Assembly: GCA_000727475.1 (NCBI GenBank)
Contig: KL647304.1
Coordinates: 598,272-662,271 of the forward strand
DNA: 64,000 nt
Reading direction: 5' to 3'
From: Sarcocystis neurona
Taxonomy: Eukaryota > Apicomplexa > Conoidasida > Eucoccidiorida > Sarcocystidae
The notes below the pieces were generated by a model, which did no database searches, was not told the origin of the DNA, and saw only the letters and a list, made by a program, of their open reading frames with translations. This document shows, piece after piece, positions 62,401 through 64,000 of the stretch; within the stretch, counting starts at the first letter, position 1; each line of letters opens with the position of its first letter. Position numbers and translations under genes: made by a program.

Positions 62401-64000
62401 AAAAAGCAGCAGCACAGGAGCAGCAGAAGCGTCATACGTAGCAGTAGCACCACCTGAAGCACCTGCTACCACATGAGAGGAAGCAAAAACACCTGCAAAA
62501 ACTGGTGAAGCCACATCTTTAGCGATCGATGGCTAAGTCCTAGCAACACGGGATGAGGCGGCAGCAGCGACTGTTTGAAGACATCAAATAGTAGCAACAG
62601 CATCAGCCACGAAGGGACTGAGTTGGCTGCTGTTTACGCTAGCTCACATTACAGAGCATCAACACCACGACAACTGGTGGATTTGGTGTCTAGCAGAGGA
62701 GGCAGTGGCCAATTTTGTGACGGTTGCTCTCAGTTTAGTAGCCGTTACCCGGCTACTAGCCTTGAGAAACGACGTCAAGACATCTATCGTTCTTCGATTT
62801 TCTCCCACCGGAAGATGGTCCTGGCAGGATGCTACACACGTGCAGCAGAACCGTCACCAACTATACATAACCATAGCATATTCCCCTCCTACTTTACGTC
62901 GATGCCTGCTGTAATAGAAACAAGGGCGTCTGCTTCATGTGAGACGGGCAGAAGGGGAGACTAAAACGTCTGCTGCTGTTCATGATGCCCACACCTATAA
63001 ATATGTATGCGGAGGGCGAAAGGACAGCGTCTTACATCTTTCCAAAAGCCGCCTCCGTGTGCGGATCTATACGCCCCTTTCGAAGGATCGTAGTACACGT
63101 GATGATGGCCGTTGCTAACTTAGTGCGTTCGAGTAGGTATTCATGTGTGTACCGACAGAATGAATGAGCAGCATTTAACGTCCCTCAGAAGCGTAGTGTG
63201 GCGTATATGTATACACACGAATGTTTTTATATGTATACCTCTCCGGCTGTACATCAGAAGATACGTACGCACCGTCTTCTGCAAAACATCTAAATGTTTT
63301 TCTTCCATGAACAGGCGACGTATAGCTGATATGCAGAGAAATTCACCTACGTCGTTGTTTTGTAGAATGTAAAACTGCTGAAGCGAATCCGCATCAACGC
63401 GTGTAGAAATTTACCGTGCTCCTAAGGGAACTTGACAGGATTCACGTGTACGGACGCATTAAGGGACTTACCGTGCGCGTCCTTCATTTTCTTCTGATAC
63501 TTACCGGTGCCACGAAATGACGTATGCAGAGAAGGCGGTACGATACCACTTCAGGCGCTGCATGCTGGAGTAGCTGCCCATGCTGCACATACGTGCCGAG
63601 ACGCCCAGCGTGGTGTGCGTATAATAGACTCCTGACCTAATCAATAAGTTGATCCACGAAGAAACTCCGAAGTATATTTGGGTAGACATTCGCTAACGAA
63701 ACTGGTGCAGCGCTAAGAGGACAGCCGTCCGTAGTGTTTGATTTCGGAGGCCACCTGGAGAGGCGTACGCATACCTGCGTTTGACTGGTATGCATCTCAG
63801 TTAGACTACTGTGTCCATATGTCACCCATACGTATCCACGAAAATAGGGGTGTGGCATTGACATATAGAGAAACGTACGTACAGTCTTCGGTTATCGACG
63901 CAAGCACACGTGCACGGGGATGTCCTGACATTCTAAGAACAAGCAGAGTGTGGATACAAACATGTATGCGAGCTTCGGGGGCGGTTACCCTGCCTAATTG
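59410..64000. other. 4.6-kb region upstream of the UBR gene, no supported gene
   Basis: The part next to 59409 should hold the UBR promoter and 5' UTR and possibly a small 5' exon. From about 60050 to 62700 there are scattered short CAG/CTG tracts but no long repeat-coded frame like those in the UBR exons. Frames such as 60403-61212 and 61518-62150 (minus) or 62575-62964 (plus) show no motif or matched splice pair. From 62900 to 64000 the sequence is free of CAG repeats, and an exon of another gene could be present, but I cannot show one. Confidence 0.45.

Overview
The window looks like nuclear DNA of a coccidian apicomplexan, most probably an Eimeria species. This is an inference from composition: CAG/CTG triplet repeats run through exons and introns and give long Ala, Gln and Ser runs, TA/TATG/CA microsatellites are dense, and genes have many introns. 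No database was searched. Family names rest on recognised motifs and on splice phases worked out by hand.

Layout. (1) 1-2389, plus strand: the 3' part of an alkyl sulfatase gene (metallo-beta-lactamase fold, dimerisation and SCP2-like C-terminal parts), two exons. (2) 4391-6505, minus strand: a two-exon coiled-coil gene whose last 40 residues resemble the ciliary protein TEX9; its intron holds a 60-bp tandem duplication. (3) 6506-13992: about 7.5 kb with microsatellites and no gene I can support. (4) 13993-59409, minus strand: one giant gene that fills 71% of the window. (5) 59410-64000: no supported gene.

The giant gene is the main result. The open frames between 59.4 and 14 kb look like separate repeat-rich hypothetical genes, but read in order they give the whole plan of a UBR1/UBR2/PRT6-type N-recognin E3 ubiquitin ligase: UBR box (exon 1), armadillo-like helical scaffold (exons 1-7), long helical linker (exons 7-9), complete RING-H2 ligand set (exon 10), helical region after the RING (exons 10-13) and the C-terminal Cys/His cap (exons 14-16). 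I place 16 exons; at 14 of 15 junctions the donor and acceptor phases agree. Coding length is about 27.5 kb, or about 9,000 residues, against roughly 1,750-1,950 for human UBR1 or yeast Ubr1. Most of the excess is amino-acid repeat, including 1,188 residues before the UBR box and about 316 residues inside the RING finger.

Two exons (2 and 8) each need one extra base to keep frame, and each has a run of seven C at the likely break, which points to homopolymer errors. The 3' border of exon 5 is unresolved. An 854-base assembly gap lies inside intron 8 and removes no coding sequence. The introns carry several tandem repeats (21, 24, 31, 48 and 80 bp units) and a dispersed palindrome family.
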